Below the pieces are notes generated by a model. That model made no database searches, was not told where the DNA came from, and saw only the letters and a list, made by a program, of their open reading frames with translations. The position numbers and the translations under genes were made by a program. Below, piece by piece: positions 38,101 to 53,100 of a stretch of 64,000 nucleotides of DNA. Position 1 is the first letter of the stretch, and each line of letters begins with the position of its first letter. The stretch is from Delphinus delphis (taxonomy: Eukaryota; Chordata; Mammalia; Artiodactyla; Delphinidae), in contig NC_082690.1 in the NCBI RefSeq assembly GCF_949987515.2, positions 101,988,400-102,052,399 of the forward strand. The letters run 5' to 3'.

Positions 38101-41100
38101 TATATCACTAACTTAGCAAAACTAAGATGTCTGATAATACCAAGTGTTGACAAGGATATGGATCAATGGGAATTTTTATATACACTGATGAAGGGACTAT
38201 AAACTGGAACAAGAATTTTGGAAAACAATTTGGCATTATCTAGTAAAGGTGAAGCTATATTACATATTTTAATATCCATCAATCCCGCTTTTAAGCACAT
38301 ACCCTTGGGAAATTCCCATATATCCACACATACAAGAATGTTCATAGCAGCATTGTCGTAATAGCAAAAAACTGGAGAAAACCATTGAGAATAAACTGTT
38401 GTATTCACAGAAGGCACTATTATACTACAATGAAACTGAATGAATTACAACTACATGCAATAATACAGATAACCTTAAAAATAAAATGCTCAGTAAAAAT
38501 TCAAGTTGGCCACATATGTTTATAAAGTTCAAAATTAAAGAAACTCAGCAATAGACTGTTAAGTGAACCAAACACAAGTAATAACTTTTTTTTAATTCAA
38601 GGACAGAAAAAGCAAAATTTACAATAGTGGTTATTTCTGTAGAGAGGCAGTGAGATGGGAAGAAGCATACAGGTATAGAAAATAGTACTTGTAATGTTCT
38701 GTAGTTCTGGAAAGCTACAGCCCTTGGGCCAAATATGACCTGCTAACTATATTTGTAAAGAAAGTTTTGTTGGAATACAACCATGTACATTCATTAATAC
38801 AATTGTCTACGGCTGCTTTCTTGCTACAACAGCAGAGCTGAGTAGCTGTAAGGCCCACAAAGTCTAAAATATTTACTATTTAGTTCATTACAGAAAAAGT
38901 TTGCCAATTCTAGTTCTAGATAGTAAGTTGGGTAGTGGGTTGATGATGTTCATTAAATTATGTTTCATACCTTACATGTATCCTTTCTTACATGTAATAC
39001 TTATGCTTTCTTTTGGATATCTAATAGCATATTTAAAAATTTAATGGTAGGTCATTATTTTAATTTGCTTTTATTTCTTTTATTAGTAGTTAGGCCAAAC
39101 TTTCTCTCATATTTGTTCATCAGCTGATTTCCTTTTCAGTGAACTATTTATTAGGGCCTTTATCTTAGAATACAGTCACTCTTCAGCAAGTAAATAAATA
39201 TGTTATCCTTATGTGTACCATGATAACTAAAATATTTTTCCAGTTTGTTTGCTTTTTTGTAAATATGCATAAGATTAATTATTATGCATTCAAACTACAG
39301 CACTTTTCCTTGATAATTTCTTTTATTCTTTCTAATTTTAAAGAGTCCTTCCCCAATTCCAGAAGTCTAATAAAATTTACTTTTCCCCCATGCTTTAAAT
39401 TTTATAATTAGAATTTATTTATGGCTCCTAAATTGAAATCTACATGAGATTTTTCTCTAAATAGTAACATATACTTCTAATCACTGATTTCCACCCCATC
39501 TTAAATAACTAATCAATCATAAGGTCTCCTGACATCAAAAATTTTTTTAAGTTTTTCAATGTCCTACCTAAGTAAATGGGTACCAATCTCCATCTAAATA
39601 TTCTTAATTCTATAGTCTTTTCAGGATGGTGCCAAAATATGGCCTATATCAACTTTAAAAAGGGATTGATCCCTATATTACACATTGATTAGTGGCTTAA
39701 CATTTGATAAAGGTGACATTTCAACCAGTGGGGAAAAGTCAGACTATTCAACAAATAGTGTTGAGACAAATAGGTACCCATTCAGAAAATAAGCTGGATC
39801 CAAACTGGATCATAAATTATAATGTGAAAAATGGAACCAAAAAATTTCAAGAAAAAAAGTGGGACAAATTATTTATAACCTTGAAGTGAAAAACACATAG
39901 GGTACATAAAATGCTATCCCATGTATATTTATATTTGCTTTGCATATACTAAAAGAAACTCTGGAAGCCTACAAAAATGGAAGAGAGACTTTTCACTAAA
40001 TACTTCTTAACCTTTTCTGGGATTTTAAACATGTGAGTGCATTACCTATTCAGAAAAATAATTTTTTTTATGGTTTCAACATTCACCACACTGAAAGAAT
40101 GAGAGCTTCAGCAATTATTTCACAAAAGACGCAGCAGGATCTAGACACCACAGACTGTATTATCCATGTTTTTACCCAGATTTCATAGACCCTCAGCTAT
40201 TAATGTTTCTATGAAGGCTGTACCAAAATATGAGTTTTAGACTCAGAACAGGCAAGAACTGTCTCACGACTGAGACAATCTCAGAATCTCATGGCCTCCA
40301 AGAAGACTGCTCCCTACAATCTCTTCTGTTTAATTTCTAAACAATTCAGTAGTTACTGTATTAGGTCTCTCTTCTCTAGTAAAAAGGAAGACAGATTTCT
40401 TTATGGTGAAGACAGTCGTCCTGTGTCGGTTGAAAAGGAGTCTCAAAAATGAGCTCATCTCCTAGCTAACTACTGTAGGAACAGCAGCTCAGCACCGATT
40501 ATACCAAAACTAAGACTGTCTGGCAGGTGTTCACCTCTGAATAAATGGTTATTCATTTAAAAAAAAAATAAAAACCACTAAAACAATCCTTAAAGTACTT
40601 AGGGGAACATTTGCAGAAAATAGCTTCAGAATGTAGTTCTTGTTTTTGGTACACGGGCCTCTCACTGTTGTAGCCTCTCCCATAGCGGAGCACAGGCTCC
40701 GGACGCGCAGGCTCAGCGGCCATGGCTCACGGACCCAGCCGCTCCGCGGCATGTGAGATCTTCTCGGACCGGGGCATGAACCCGTGTCCCCTGCATCATC
40801 GGCAGGCGGACTCTCAACTACTGCGCCACCAGGGAAGCCCCAGAATGTAGTTCTTAATCAATTTAAATGTCCTGCAGAAACTACATGAAGATCCTCTTCT
40901 GGATTAAACATAAACATTCTTAGGCTAATGGTGTCTTGCCCAGGTTATATGGGGCGGGGCTGCAGAACCTCAACCAAGTCATTGTACAAGAATATACTTG
41001 AGAAAATATATTGAAATGTCTAGGTATTTTTCTAGCTCTGAGAAATGTATCAGCTCTACTTAAATATCCCCCGCCACAATGAAGTTTATGTGGTTCTCAA

Positions 41101-44100
41101 TCAAGCACTTGCCAAATATTCACTAGTCACCTACCATTTGCAATGTAGCACCCTAAATTTACTCTTCACTCAAAACCCTTCAATATCTTGTTTAAAAGGT
41201 TCCCTAAAATTACAAACTACCCAACTCCAAAGCTAAAAAGTACATACATCTTTGCAGAGCTAACAAGAATTCTTCATGAACAATCCTCCTAATGACTATA
41301 TAGTTCCCTAAATAGACACACAAGTGCAAACTAATGTATTTTTTTCCTAAGGTTTTTTAAAAATTTATTTACTATTTATTTATTTGGCCGCTCGGGTCTT
41401 AGTTGCAGCACGCAGGATCTTCGTTGCAGCATACGGGATCTTTCACTGCAGCGCATGGGCTCCCTAGTTGTGGTGCGCAGGCTCAGTAGCTGGGGTACGG
41501 GGGCTTAGTTGCTCCGCAGCATGTGGGATCTTAGTTCCCCAACCAGGGATCGAACCCACATCCCCTGCATTGGAAGGCAGATTCTCAACCACTGTACCGC
41601 CAGGGAAGTCCCAGGGCAAACTAATATTAACATATTTTTAAAGTGAAATAAAAAAGGAAATTTTTATTTTTCAAAACTTTCCTTTTAAAAACATCTTATA
41701 TGTACATATTTTTCAATAATTAGGATCTTACAATATATGCTACTCTGCAATCTTTTTACATTTAATAACGTATCATGAATATCTTTCTATGTAAATACAG
41801 ATAGATCCATTTATCTATCTTATCCTTTTAAATGACTTCTTTTCATTCCTTTGTGTGATGTACCATAATTTAACCAATTCCTCAAAAATACATATTTGGG
41901 TTGTTTCCAATTATTCACTATTATAATAATAATGCCACAGTAGTATTATTTTTGTCCACATATTTTTATCTACTTACATATGGATAGTCCCTTAGGGTAA
42001 TTTCCTAAAAGTGAAATAGTGGATCAAAAGACGTGAACATTTGAAATGTTGATACTGTCACATAAAGACTGTGTACCGACACATTTGTACTTTCTTGATT
42101 ACTGTTATGCAACACATATTTTCATGAATATGTCTTAATCATTTGTATTTCTTCCTTTGGGACTTGCCTTTTCACGTAGCAAAGGAAAAATTTTAACCCT
42201 ATAAATGTGTTTTATAGTTCAATCATGCATGAGGGAAGCAAATAGTACATAATAATGAGACTAAAGTTTGCTTATATAGAATTTATTCCCTGTTTTATAA
42301 ATCTAATATGAAACTTAGCACACTTAATATTTACTAATAAACCCTTCATATTTGTAAATATGTGTATGGGGTTGAGCAGTGTCCCCCCCCTAAAATGCAT
42401 GTCCACTGGAATCTCAGAATGGGACCTTACTTAAAAATAGAGTCTTTACAGATGTCATTAGTTAAGTTGAGATCATACTGGATATGGGTGGGACCTAAAT
42501 TCAAAGAGCAGTGTCCTTGTAGGAAGAGAGAACACAGACAGAAGGTGGCCATGTGACCACAGAGACAGAAATCAGAATACTGAAACTAAAAGCCAAGGAA
42601 TGCCAAGGATTGCCAGCAACCACCAAGAGAAACACAGGACAGATTCCCCCTCAGAGCCTCCAGAAGGAATCTACCCTGCCAACACCTTATTTTCGGAATT
42701 CTGGTCTCCTGAGCTGTTAGGGAATGAATTTCTTTTCTTAAGCCACCCCGTTTGGCACTTTGTCACAGCAGTCCTAAGAAACTAATACAATATGCAGATT
42801 GTATTACAATACGCATTACATATTGTATTGCAATACAAAATTTCAAAAGTCAGGGTTACAGAACTTTAAAAAGCTCTTCTTATTACCTGGAATACCACGA
42901 TAAAAATGAATTTTAAAACAGAACGTTCTGGGGGCTTCCCTGGTGGCTCAGTGGTTGAGAATCCGCATGCCAACGCAAGGGACACGAGTTCGATCCCTGG
43001 TCCAGGAAGAACCCACATGCCGCGGAGCAACCAAGCCCATGCGCCACAACTACTGAGCCTGCACTCCAGAGCCTGTGAGCCACAACTACTGAGCCTGCGT
43101 GCCGCAACTACTGAAGCCTGCGCGCCTAGAGCCTGTGCTCTGCAACAAGAGAAGCCACCGCAATGAGAAGCTCGTGCACCACAACAAGGAGTAGCCCGCG
43201 CTCCCCGCAACTAGAGAAAGCCCACGCACAGCAACGAAGACCCAACACAACCAAAAATAAATAAATTTTTAAAAAAAAGAATGTTCTGAAATATTTAAAT
43301 GTTTAGTAATACAGAGGAATGTCATTCTGCATGTTTATGCCCGATAACCTGAGACCACCCTAAGACAAGAGGACAGGCATGAAGAGTCATTCTAACCCAC
43401 CCTCTCCTAAACATCCTCAGTTGAGAATTCCACTGGGGGCCTTCCCTGGTGGCCCAATGGGTAAGACTCTGCACTCCCAATCGAACCCAGGTTCGATCCC
43501 TGGTTGGGGAACTAGATCCCACATGCATGCCATAACTAGAGTTCGCATGCTGCAACTAAGACCTGGTGCAGCATGAATGAATGAATGAATAAATTTTTTT
43601 TAATTCAAATGAAAATCAAGTACTTAAAAAAAAAAAAGAATTCCACTGGACATCTTCCCTACCAGTGATGGTCTCCTACCTAACTCACAAAGTGTTGCCT
43701 AAGCAGATTTCTCTCCAAAGCCAGGCCCCAACCTCGGATTTCTGAATTGCCAACCAATAGGCTGTGGAAGTTTCCTGCTCAGGAAAGCTGCCAACCACAT
43801 AAAAATATCACACAGGTGACAAATAGAAGGTAAAGGTAAGCCTTTCAAACTCGGTTTCTTTTGCAATATTAAGACCAGCTAGAATGTAAATCTTAGGTTG
43901 AACAAGCATATTAACTGTCTTGAATCAACTGAGCCAAATAAACTGAAAAAGATGCATTTTACGTTTAATATGAGGCTATGAAAAATTCCCACTTCAAAAG
44001 GCAAGTTCTCCTACTAACTAAACAGTATATATCCTCTAAATGACTTCCCCAATATAACAGAACTTCTAGTTTAGCACAGTAAGGCTTTGAGGCAAGAAGG

Positions 44101-47100
44101 ACGGGGATGTGAATCTCTGCCCCACTACTTACTAGCTGAGTACTTTGAGCAAGTTACTTAACTTTCCTAAGCCAGCTTCTTCATTTTTAAGATAAAGGAA
44201 ATACCAACTCCATGGAATTACTGGGAACATAAATCATAAAAGTAAAGAGCACAGTGCTGGTGCTATTGTCTGAATGTCTGTGGGCCCGTAAAACTCATAT
44301 GGTTGAAATCCTAACCCCTAAAGGTGATGGTATTAGTAGGTGGGGCCTTTGGGAGGTGATTAGGTCACGAAGGTGAAGCCCTCAAGAATGGGATTAGTGC
44401 TCCTATGAAAGAGATGCTACAATCAGAACTCTTAACACCAGAAAGAGAACCCTCACCCAGCCATGCTGGCACTCGGATCTTGGATTTCCAGCCTCCAGAA
44501 CTATGAGAAATGAATTTCTGTTGCTTATAAACCACCCGGTCAATGGTATTTTGTCATAGCAGCCTGGAGAGACTGACAGTTGGGAACACAGCTGGCCTCT
44601 AAAAACGGCAGCTATTATTATTTCTACTTTACTCGGAACCTAAGAAGCTCAGATAAAGTTTATAAACAAAAGCACTTAGTTTAACACACGTGTAAACTGA
44701 GGACTAGCCATTAAATGACTCAAGGTCTCAGTGAAAAAGGAACAAAAATAAGACAATGGAACCCAAGTGTCCCACCTCTGATTTCTCTAAGCTACCGTCT
44801 AAGTCAGCACTTCCTGATATTAACTCATGACCCAGCATCAAGTTTTGCTATAATCACAAATAAGATGAAAACAATAGCCATGCCGTGCATCATGCTACCT
44901 TTGTTTGGGAATTTAATCTTACATCATAAAAATGAGCTAATGATAAGTTTTCCCTTTTTTAGCACTTTTATCTCTTGTAAACCAGTAATCGTAACGTCTC
45001 CCTTAGAAAGATCATTAATGGGTATTAGCACAACCTTTTCAGATGGAGAAACTATGGTCACAGTAAGGCAGGAGCAAAAACTGAACTAGATTCTAAATAC
45101 TATTCTTTCTAAGAGAACATACTATTTCTCTTAGCATTAACTATTCACAATTGATATTTTCTGGTCACTATTTAATTCCAAACATAAAATCACATGTATA
45201 AAATAACGTCATTTGAAACACACCTTTCAATTTGCCATCAAAGTCAGGGCTTGTGGCGACCTGGAGCCCTGGATGTGGTAGCAGAAAACAGGTGACGCTG
45301 GAGAAACATGAGTGAATGTGATTTCGGACATTCTGAATTTCTTCATGTTGATGTTCTTTCACCTGCCAAAAAAGGCCGACAATTTACAAAAGACCATTTG
45401 ATTTTCCTCGCCAGCAACCACTAGTATATGACAAAGGAGAGACTTCCCAATTCTAATGGATCGTAGTGGCCTAGGTGTTTTCCAATGAGAAAACTCAGAA
45501 CCCTAAGAAGCAATAAATGCATAAAATCGATTAACCATGGCTTGGCTCCTAGAGCTATCAAAGAACAGCAACTAAAGAGTTTCTTAAAAAAGAGTATTGC
45601 ACGAGACTTAGGAAGAATAAGGGAAGGTTTGTGGGCATGAAGCAGGATCTAACCAATTAGCAGTGATTGACAGAGGCCTCCTGTGGTTTTTTTTGTTTTT
45701 GTATAAGTTTATTATTTTTATTTTATTTATTTATTTATTGTTTCTGGCTGTGTTGGGTCTTCGTTGCTGAGTGCGGGCTTTTTCTCTGGTTGCGGCGAGT
45801 GGGGGTTACTCTTCGTTGCAGTTCCCAGGCTTCTCATTGCGGTGGCTTCTCTTGTTGCAGAGCATGGGCTCTAGGCACGCAGGCTTCAGTAGTTGTGGCA
45901 CGTGGGCTCACTAGTTGTGGCTTGTAGGCTCTAAGCGTAGGCTCAGCAGTTGTGGTGCATGGGCTTAGCTGCTCCGCGGCATGTGGGATCTCCCCGGACC
46001 AGGGATCAAACCCGTGTCCCCTGCACTGGCAGGCGGATTCTCAACCACTGCGCCACCAGGGAATCCTGACTTCTGTGTTTTGAAGCCTGTTTGTATCCCC
46101 ACCAGAAACAAAAGGCACATACGGACCCACGTGTAAAATGTGAAACGGAAACTGCAGTAAAGCTTGGGCTTTTGCACAGGGCTCTGCTCTCCAATCCCTG
46201 TGAGGTATATACATGGGTTCTCTCATCTTACCATGAATATTGTTATTGTGTGCTAACATTCCGGAGTGTTCAACACACAAGGTAATTTTCTACAATGTGC
46301 TTTAAATACAACAGCTAAAGGCAAATGAGAAAGTTATCACTACTTCAGGTAATTCCTCAGAAGATTATATTTCTACTTACCTGTAGACGCTTTTCCAAAA
46401 ACGACATTCCTCCCTGTAGTCCATAGTTGTATTCATAAGGGAAACTCCAGTCTCGAACCAGAAACATCAGTGTCTGTTTAGAAAGAGAGCAGAATGTATT
46501 ATAATACTGCATAAATGTATTTTCAAAATAACCATTCAAATACTTCTTTGCATAATGCCAGCTTCTTCAAAGGGGGCAAGAAAATGTGCTAAAGGATTTA
46601 TCTGCTCTGTAATGTCTTAGAAACCTTATAAACACTAGCAGAACATGTATAAATCATATGTGAGGTCAATATCCCATCTGATATTTTTGTTCTCATGGGT
46701 TAATAGGAAGAGACTGATGAGAAAATGTTAAATTTGGGGCTCTGCTCGAAATGCAAGTATGAGGAATATGGTGGAGGACAAGAAAAACATACGGCACTAG
46801 CTACTCATAAAATGAGATCTACTTTTAACGTCAGAAGGGAAAAGAAAACTAAAACAATAATACTTAGAGATCCTCTAATCTTACTGAGGTTTACTATGCA
46901 TTCTTTTTTTTTTCCTTTTTTTTGCGGTACGCAGGCCTCTCACTGTTGTGGCCTCTCCCGTTGCAGAGCACGTGCTCCGGACGCGCAGGCTCAGCAGCCA
47001 TGGCTCACGGGCCCAGCCGCTCCGCGGCATGTGGGATCTTCCCAGACCGTGGCACGAACCCGCGTCCCCTGCATCGGCAGGCGGACTCTCAACCACTGCG

Positions 47101-50100
47101 CCACCAGGGAAGCCCTACTATGCATTCTTACCCTCATAAAACAATTAGCTAAAGCAGGGGTCAGCAAACTTTCTGTAAAGGGCCACAGAGTAAATATTTC
47201 AGGCTGCTGTAGCAAGAAGCAGCCATGGACAATACAAATGAGTGTAGCTGTGTTCCAATAAAACTTCCACTGTGGACACTGACATTTAAATTTCAAATAA
47301 CTTACATATGTCATGAAATATTATTCCTCTTTTGATTTTTTTCAATTCCTAACTCACAGGTCACATGAAAGCAGGCAGCTGGCCAGACCTGGCCTGTGGA
47401 TTGTAGTTTGCTCATCTCTGAACTAAAACAAAGGTATGACTTAAATATTTATAGTTAATACTCTACCTGGAAGGGCTTCTGGAAAATTTCATCCATCGCC
47501 AGACGACCATATTCTGTGAAGAGCTTTAAAAAAGAAGAGTTATGGTTTGTAAGGCAATATTACATAAAGTATTTCTATGGCTATTCCATAGCAAATAATT
47601 CATTTAACAGACTGAACAGTACTTACCTGAGACCAAAATTCTACAGTTTCAAAAGCCCGCAGGAGTCATGAACCTTAAAATAATCTTGACTATTCCTCTC
47701 TCTCACATTTCTCATCCCAATTTCTCATCCCAATTCATTAGCAAAACCACTCACAACTTCCATGTGGCTTACAATATTGCAATAGTTTCTCCCGCGTCAG
47801 CCCTTGCCCCCCACAGACTCTTCTCACTACAGCGGCCACGGTGGCTCTGTCATACACAAGGCTAGTCAGACCACATCATACCTCTGCTCAAAACCCTCCA
47901 ACCTCATTCAGGATAAAAGCGAGTCCTTACAGTGTGATCCAGTCACACTGGCCCTCCTTGATGTTCCTCAAACCTGCAGGGCACACTGCTGCCTTAGGGC
48001 CTTTGTTTTCACTCCTCCTTCTGCCTGCAGTGCTCTTCCCCCAAACATCTGCATAATCAGCTCCCTCACTTCTTCAGGTCTTTACTCCAATGACTCCTTC
48101 TCAATGAAGCCTCCCATGGTCATCTACCTAAAAAGATTAGTTTTCCACATAGTATTTCCTACCCCATGTCCTTGTGAAATTTTTCTCCTTCACCTGTCTC
48201 ACTACCTAACATAATATACCTTTATTTATCTTGATTAGTGTCTGTCTTCACTACTAGCATTTAAACTTCGTGACGGCAAGGACGTTTGTCTGTTCTGTGC
48301 ACTACGGGACCTCCAGCAGCAACAGTAGCATGTACTGGGCCTGTAGGATGCACGCCATTCAAATGACCCAATGAACGAATTCTTTAAAGTCAGGGTTTAC
48401 ACGTACATTTACCTCTATTTCTTCATGAAGCCTCACTAAAAAGTAAAGCAAAACGAAGTTTAAAAATTGTTAACTCACAGGACAGAGAGGATCACAAATG
48501 ATATGAAAAAGAGGAGTTGTCACAAACACTCTGGAAGGAAAACAAATGAGAACTGCCTCGGGTTTTGGCTTTCTCTACCCTGCTAAGAAATCTGTGAGGC
48601 AGGGCCAGAAAGAGACAAGCAGAGTCTCTCAGCAGAATCCCAGAAAGGCTCAGAAATTAGAAGCACCAGTCACCCTGACGGAGGGCGTGAGGGAGCTGGG
48701 AAATGGCTGGAAGTCTGTGGAGGGATCACCGACACTCCCAGATCCTGCTCCCTCCTCCTGCTCCAATCCCCTTCCTGCCCTCACAGAAGATGGGAAGTGA
48801 ACCAAAAAGAATTTAGACTTTGAAACCAAACTCAGCTGAAGATGGGAGTAAGTCCCCTACCTTACTGGAAACAGGTACTTAAGTCAAGTCTACATGTGCC
48901 ACAGTAAGATTCCTTGGGCCTCTCACCCTGCTGGAGCCGCAGCAAGCTTTACCTACCCAGGTAGGAGTTTAAAGATGTCTCTGGAGAAACTGACAACCCA
49001 AGAATAATAGTCTGCAAATACTGACACTTAGGGGCTGCAACAAAATAACTAAATGATCTTGCCTAGTGATCTCACGGTGATCCAGACCAGCACAAGAGGC
49101 CACTCTCTCACCAAAGGCTCCCCGTTGGTATTTTAGTGGCTCACTCTTAAATACAGATGACCAGGGACCACCACACCTTTGAGAAAAGCTTCTAGCAAGG
49201 AAGACAAAAATTCATGTCTTTCAATTCTAGAACATCATCTTAATCCTTTTATAATTTCTCTCCCTCCATTTTCTGCGTTCTGTTTTACTAATATCGATTA
49301 CCAACATGTTAAGCCTCTCCTGAATTGATCCTCAAATTTTCCTATTTTTCAGTGCCCTCCGTTTTCCTTCTCCTCCACCTCTCCCTCTCCTCTCTTCCTC
49401 CCCTTTCCCTTCTCTCTCCTCCCCGCTCTATCTCTCTCCTCTGCTTTTCTCTTCTCTCAATGCTCCACTACCTCCCCTCCTACTGATTTCTACTCTCTGT
49501 CTTTTTAGTCAACCTGTCAGGAGAATTTTCTCCAATTCACCTTCTAACTCCTCCTGTACTGAATTTTCCATTTTTGCTGTCATAGTTGTAATTTCCAGGA
49601 GCTCTTTCTGGTTTTCTGAAGGTTGCTTTATACCACCATCCTGTTATTTCTTGGTTACAACAGTTGCAACGTCTATCTTTCTGAGGATATGAGTGTACCA
49701 AGAACGAAGAAAAAGCCCACACTAAAGTACATAACCATGAAAATTCATGCCAAGAATCAGAAGATCTTAAAAGCGTCAGAGAGAAACAAAAAGGTCACAT
49801 ACAAAGGAATCAGATGATGTGGGACTTCAGCAGAGACACTGGAAGCTGGAAAGTAATGAAACAATGCCTTCAATTCTAAAACAAAATTACTTCCTATAAT
49901 TCTAGGATAAAATTAACACATGCTCAGATTTATTAGACCTCAAAAATGTTATCTCCTATGCAGCCTTTCTCAGGAAGCTACTGGAGAATGCATACAATGA
50001 TGGACAGAATGAACAAAAGATTAAATGGGATCCAACTGAGAAAGGAATCGAAAAGAAATTGCCCGGCCCTGATTTCAAACTATATTACAAAACTTTAGTA

Positions 50101-53100
50101 ATCAAAACAGTACAGTACTGGGCTTCCCTGGTGGCGCAGTGGTTGAGAGTCCGCCTGCCGATGCAGGGGACACGGGTTCGTGCCCTGGTCCGGGAAGATC
50201 CCACGTGCCGCGGAGCGGCTGGGCCCGTGAGCTATGGCCGCTGAGCCTGCGCGTCCGGAGCCTGTGCTCCGCAGCGGGAGAGGCCACAACAGTGAGAGAC
50301 CCGCATACCGCGAAAAAAAAAAAAACAGTGCAGTACTGATATAAAAACAGACACACAGATCAATGGAACAGAATAGAGAGCCCGGAAATAAACCCTCGTA
50401 TACATGGTCAATTAATTTTGGAAAAGGGGGACAAGAACACACAATGGGGAAAGGAGAGTCTCTTCAATAAATGGTGTTGAGAAAACTGGGCAGCTATATG
50501 CAAAAGAATGTGACTAGACTACTATATTACACCATACACAAAAATTCACTCAAAATGGATCAAAGACTTGAATGTAAAACCTGAGACCATAAAACTCCTA
50601 GAAGAAAACATAGGTGGTAAGTTCCTTGACATAAGTATTGGCAATCTTTGGATTTGACACCAAAAGCAAAAATAAACAAGTGAACTACATCAAACTAAAT
50701 AGCTCCTGCACAGCAAAAGAAACCATCAACAAAATGAAAAGGCAATGTACCGAATGGGAGAAAATATTTCCAAATCATATGTCAGATAAGAGGTTAATAT
50801 CCAAAATATATAAAGAACTTATGCAACACAACAGCCCCCCCAAAAAAATCTAATTAAAAAACAGCAGAGGATATGAATAGACATTTTCCCAAAGAAGACA
50901 TACATGTAGCCAACAGACACATGAAAAGGTGCTCAACATAATTAATCATCAGGGAAATGCAAATCAAACCCACAACGAGCTATACTTCACACCAGTCAGA
51001 ATGGCTATTATCAAAAAGACAAGTGTTGGAGAGGATGTGGAGAAAAGGGAGTCCTTGTCCGCTCTTGGTGGGAATGTAAATTAGTGCAGCCACTACAGAA
51101 AACAGTATGGAGGTTCCTCAAGAAATTAAAAGTAGAACTACCATATGATCCAGCAATCCAACTTCTTGGTATATATCCAAAGGAAACAAAACCATTATTT
51201 CAAATAGATATCAGCACTCCCATGTTCACAGGAGCATTATTCACAATAGCTAAAATACAGAAACAATCTAACAATCTAAGTGTCTGTCAATGGAAGAATA
51301 GATAAGAAAAATGTTATATATATTATACATATATACATAATGGATTATATATACCACAAGGGAATCTTTTTCAGTCTTTAAAAAGGAGGAAATCTTGTCA
51401 TCTGTGGCAACATGGATGAAACTTAAAGGTAATATGCCAAGTTATATGCAGATTAACCCTCCACGTTGTTCAAGGGTCAACTGTAGTTAATAATACTGTA
51501 CTGTATACTTGAAAGTTGCTAAGAGTTTTAAAAGTTTTTATCACACACACACAAAAATAATAAAAATAATTTTTTATTAAAAGAAAGAAAATAGGGACTT
51601 TCCTGGTGGTCCAGTGGGTAAGACTCCATGCTCCCAATGCAGGGGACCCATGTTCAATCCCTGGTCGGGAAACTAGATCCCACATGCATGCCACAACTAA
51701 GAGTTCACATTACACAACTAAGAAGTCCACAAGCTGCAACTAAGATTCTGCATGCCACAACAAAGAAGTCCACGTGCCGCGACAAAGATCCCGCGTGCCA
51801 CAACTAAGATCTGGCGCAGCCAAAATAAACAAATAAACAAATAAACAAATAATTGTAATAAATAAATAAATTACTAGGATGACGGCTATGCCCCAGGTCT
51901 AGAAGAAGCACTCCAGACTAAAGGAAGAAAACACAGGCCAAGAAGTCATGCCTCCCCAAGGAAAAATAAAACAGAACCTAAAGTATTAAGATCAGACTGA
52001 GACATTTTTTGAGTCTCTCCTTTGCAGACGCATTACTGATAAGCAAAGAACACTAAACTAATGAAAAGACTGATATAAGACACCTCAGTTATGAAGAACA
52101 TATACATATATCCATATAATAAGGCAAATACAAATACCTTTTTCACCAAAAATTGCAACGTTAACTACTGGGAAGATGAGAGGAAGGAAACTGAGTGAGG
52201 GGTAGGAGAGTTGTAAAGAGAGAGAAATCCTTATTTTATATAAGAAATAATACTTAAGTCTTTTAAATCCAGAAGGAAAAATATAAGCACGTTCTTTAAA
52301 ACTGTAGACACAAATAGCAGAAGACTCAGCCAAAGGAGTACAAGTGGCTGCCTCTGGAGAAAGGTAATGGGACGTAGAAGGGACGCTCATTATGAACACT
52401 GCAAGACTACTGACTTTTAAACTATGAATACAGACCACCATGTTAAAAATAAATAAAATGTTTTTTTAAAAAAGTACAGTTTTCCCTGGTGGCGCAGTAG
52501 TTAAGAATCTGCCTGCCAATGCAGGGGACACGGGTTCGATCCCTGGTCCGGGAAGATCCCACATGCCGCGGAGCAACTAAGCCCGTGTGCCACAACTACT
52601 GAGCCTGCACTCTAGAGCCCGTGAGCCACAACTACTGAGCCCACGCACCACAACTACTGAAGCCCGTGTACCTAGATCCCGTGCTCTGCAACAAGAGAAG
52701 CCACTGCAATGAGAAGCCCGCGCACCGCAATGAAGAGTAACCCCCGCTCACCGCAACTAGAGGAAGCCCACATACAGCAACGAAGACCCAATGCAGCCAA
52801 AAATAAATAAATAAAATTTATTTTTAAAAAAAGTACCTGGTAAATTAAAATACTATATATAAAAAAAGACAAACACACACTATAAAACTATATACAACCA
52901 TGATTTCCTATCTGTAATTCTGAAATCCAAAAAGCTCTAAAACCCCAAGTTAAGCAGCAAACTCATTTGGAGGAAAGTCTGCCTTAAACTGATGTTAAGG
53001 CTTTAAATAGGTTTAATTTATCCTATTTCATATAATTAGTCACACATTTCACTGCAGAAATATTAATGTGTTTAATTAAAAGGTATTAACCAAATGCCCA

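Larger units (their letters stand above)
32920..45223 (-). other. ATL3 12.3-kb intron, split codon 284
   Basis: The largest intron in the window. It holds at least nine SINEs, L1 pieces in both orientations, a hAT remnant (about 38690-38915) and two MaLR-type LTRs (42361-42789, 44262-44578). Stretches about 33600-34440, 39990-40630 and 44600-45220 show no named element. Confidence 0.85.
46474..47466 (-). other. ATL3 intron, residues 206/207
   Basis: Contains an inverted short-form SINE (46903-47115) followed about 40 bases later by a hAT-type transposon (47153-47421), so over half is transposon. Confidence 0.85.

Noticed and set aside
36809..38116. Frames in L1 pieces as active reverse transcriptase genes
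   Set aside because: All L1 copies seen are short, truncated and frameshifted; no full-length L1 is present.
42361..44578. LTRs as part of an endogenous provirus
   Set aside because: The two LTRs are of different types, 1.5 kb apart, with SINEs and no gag, pol or env between them; each is a solo LTR.
47804..48214. 136-residue plus frame
   Set aside because: Lies in an L2-like repeat and has no splice or codon evidence of a gene.
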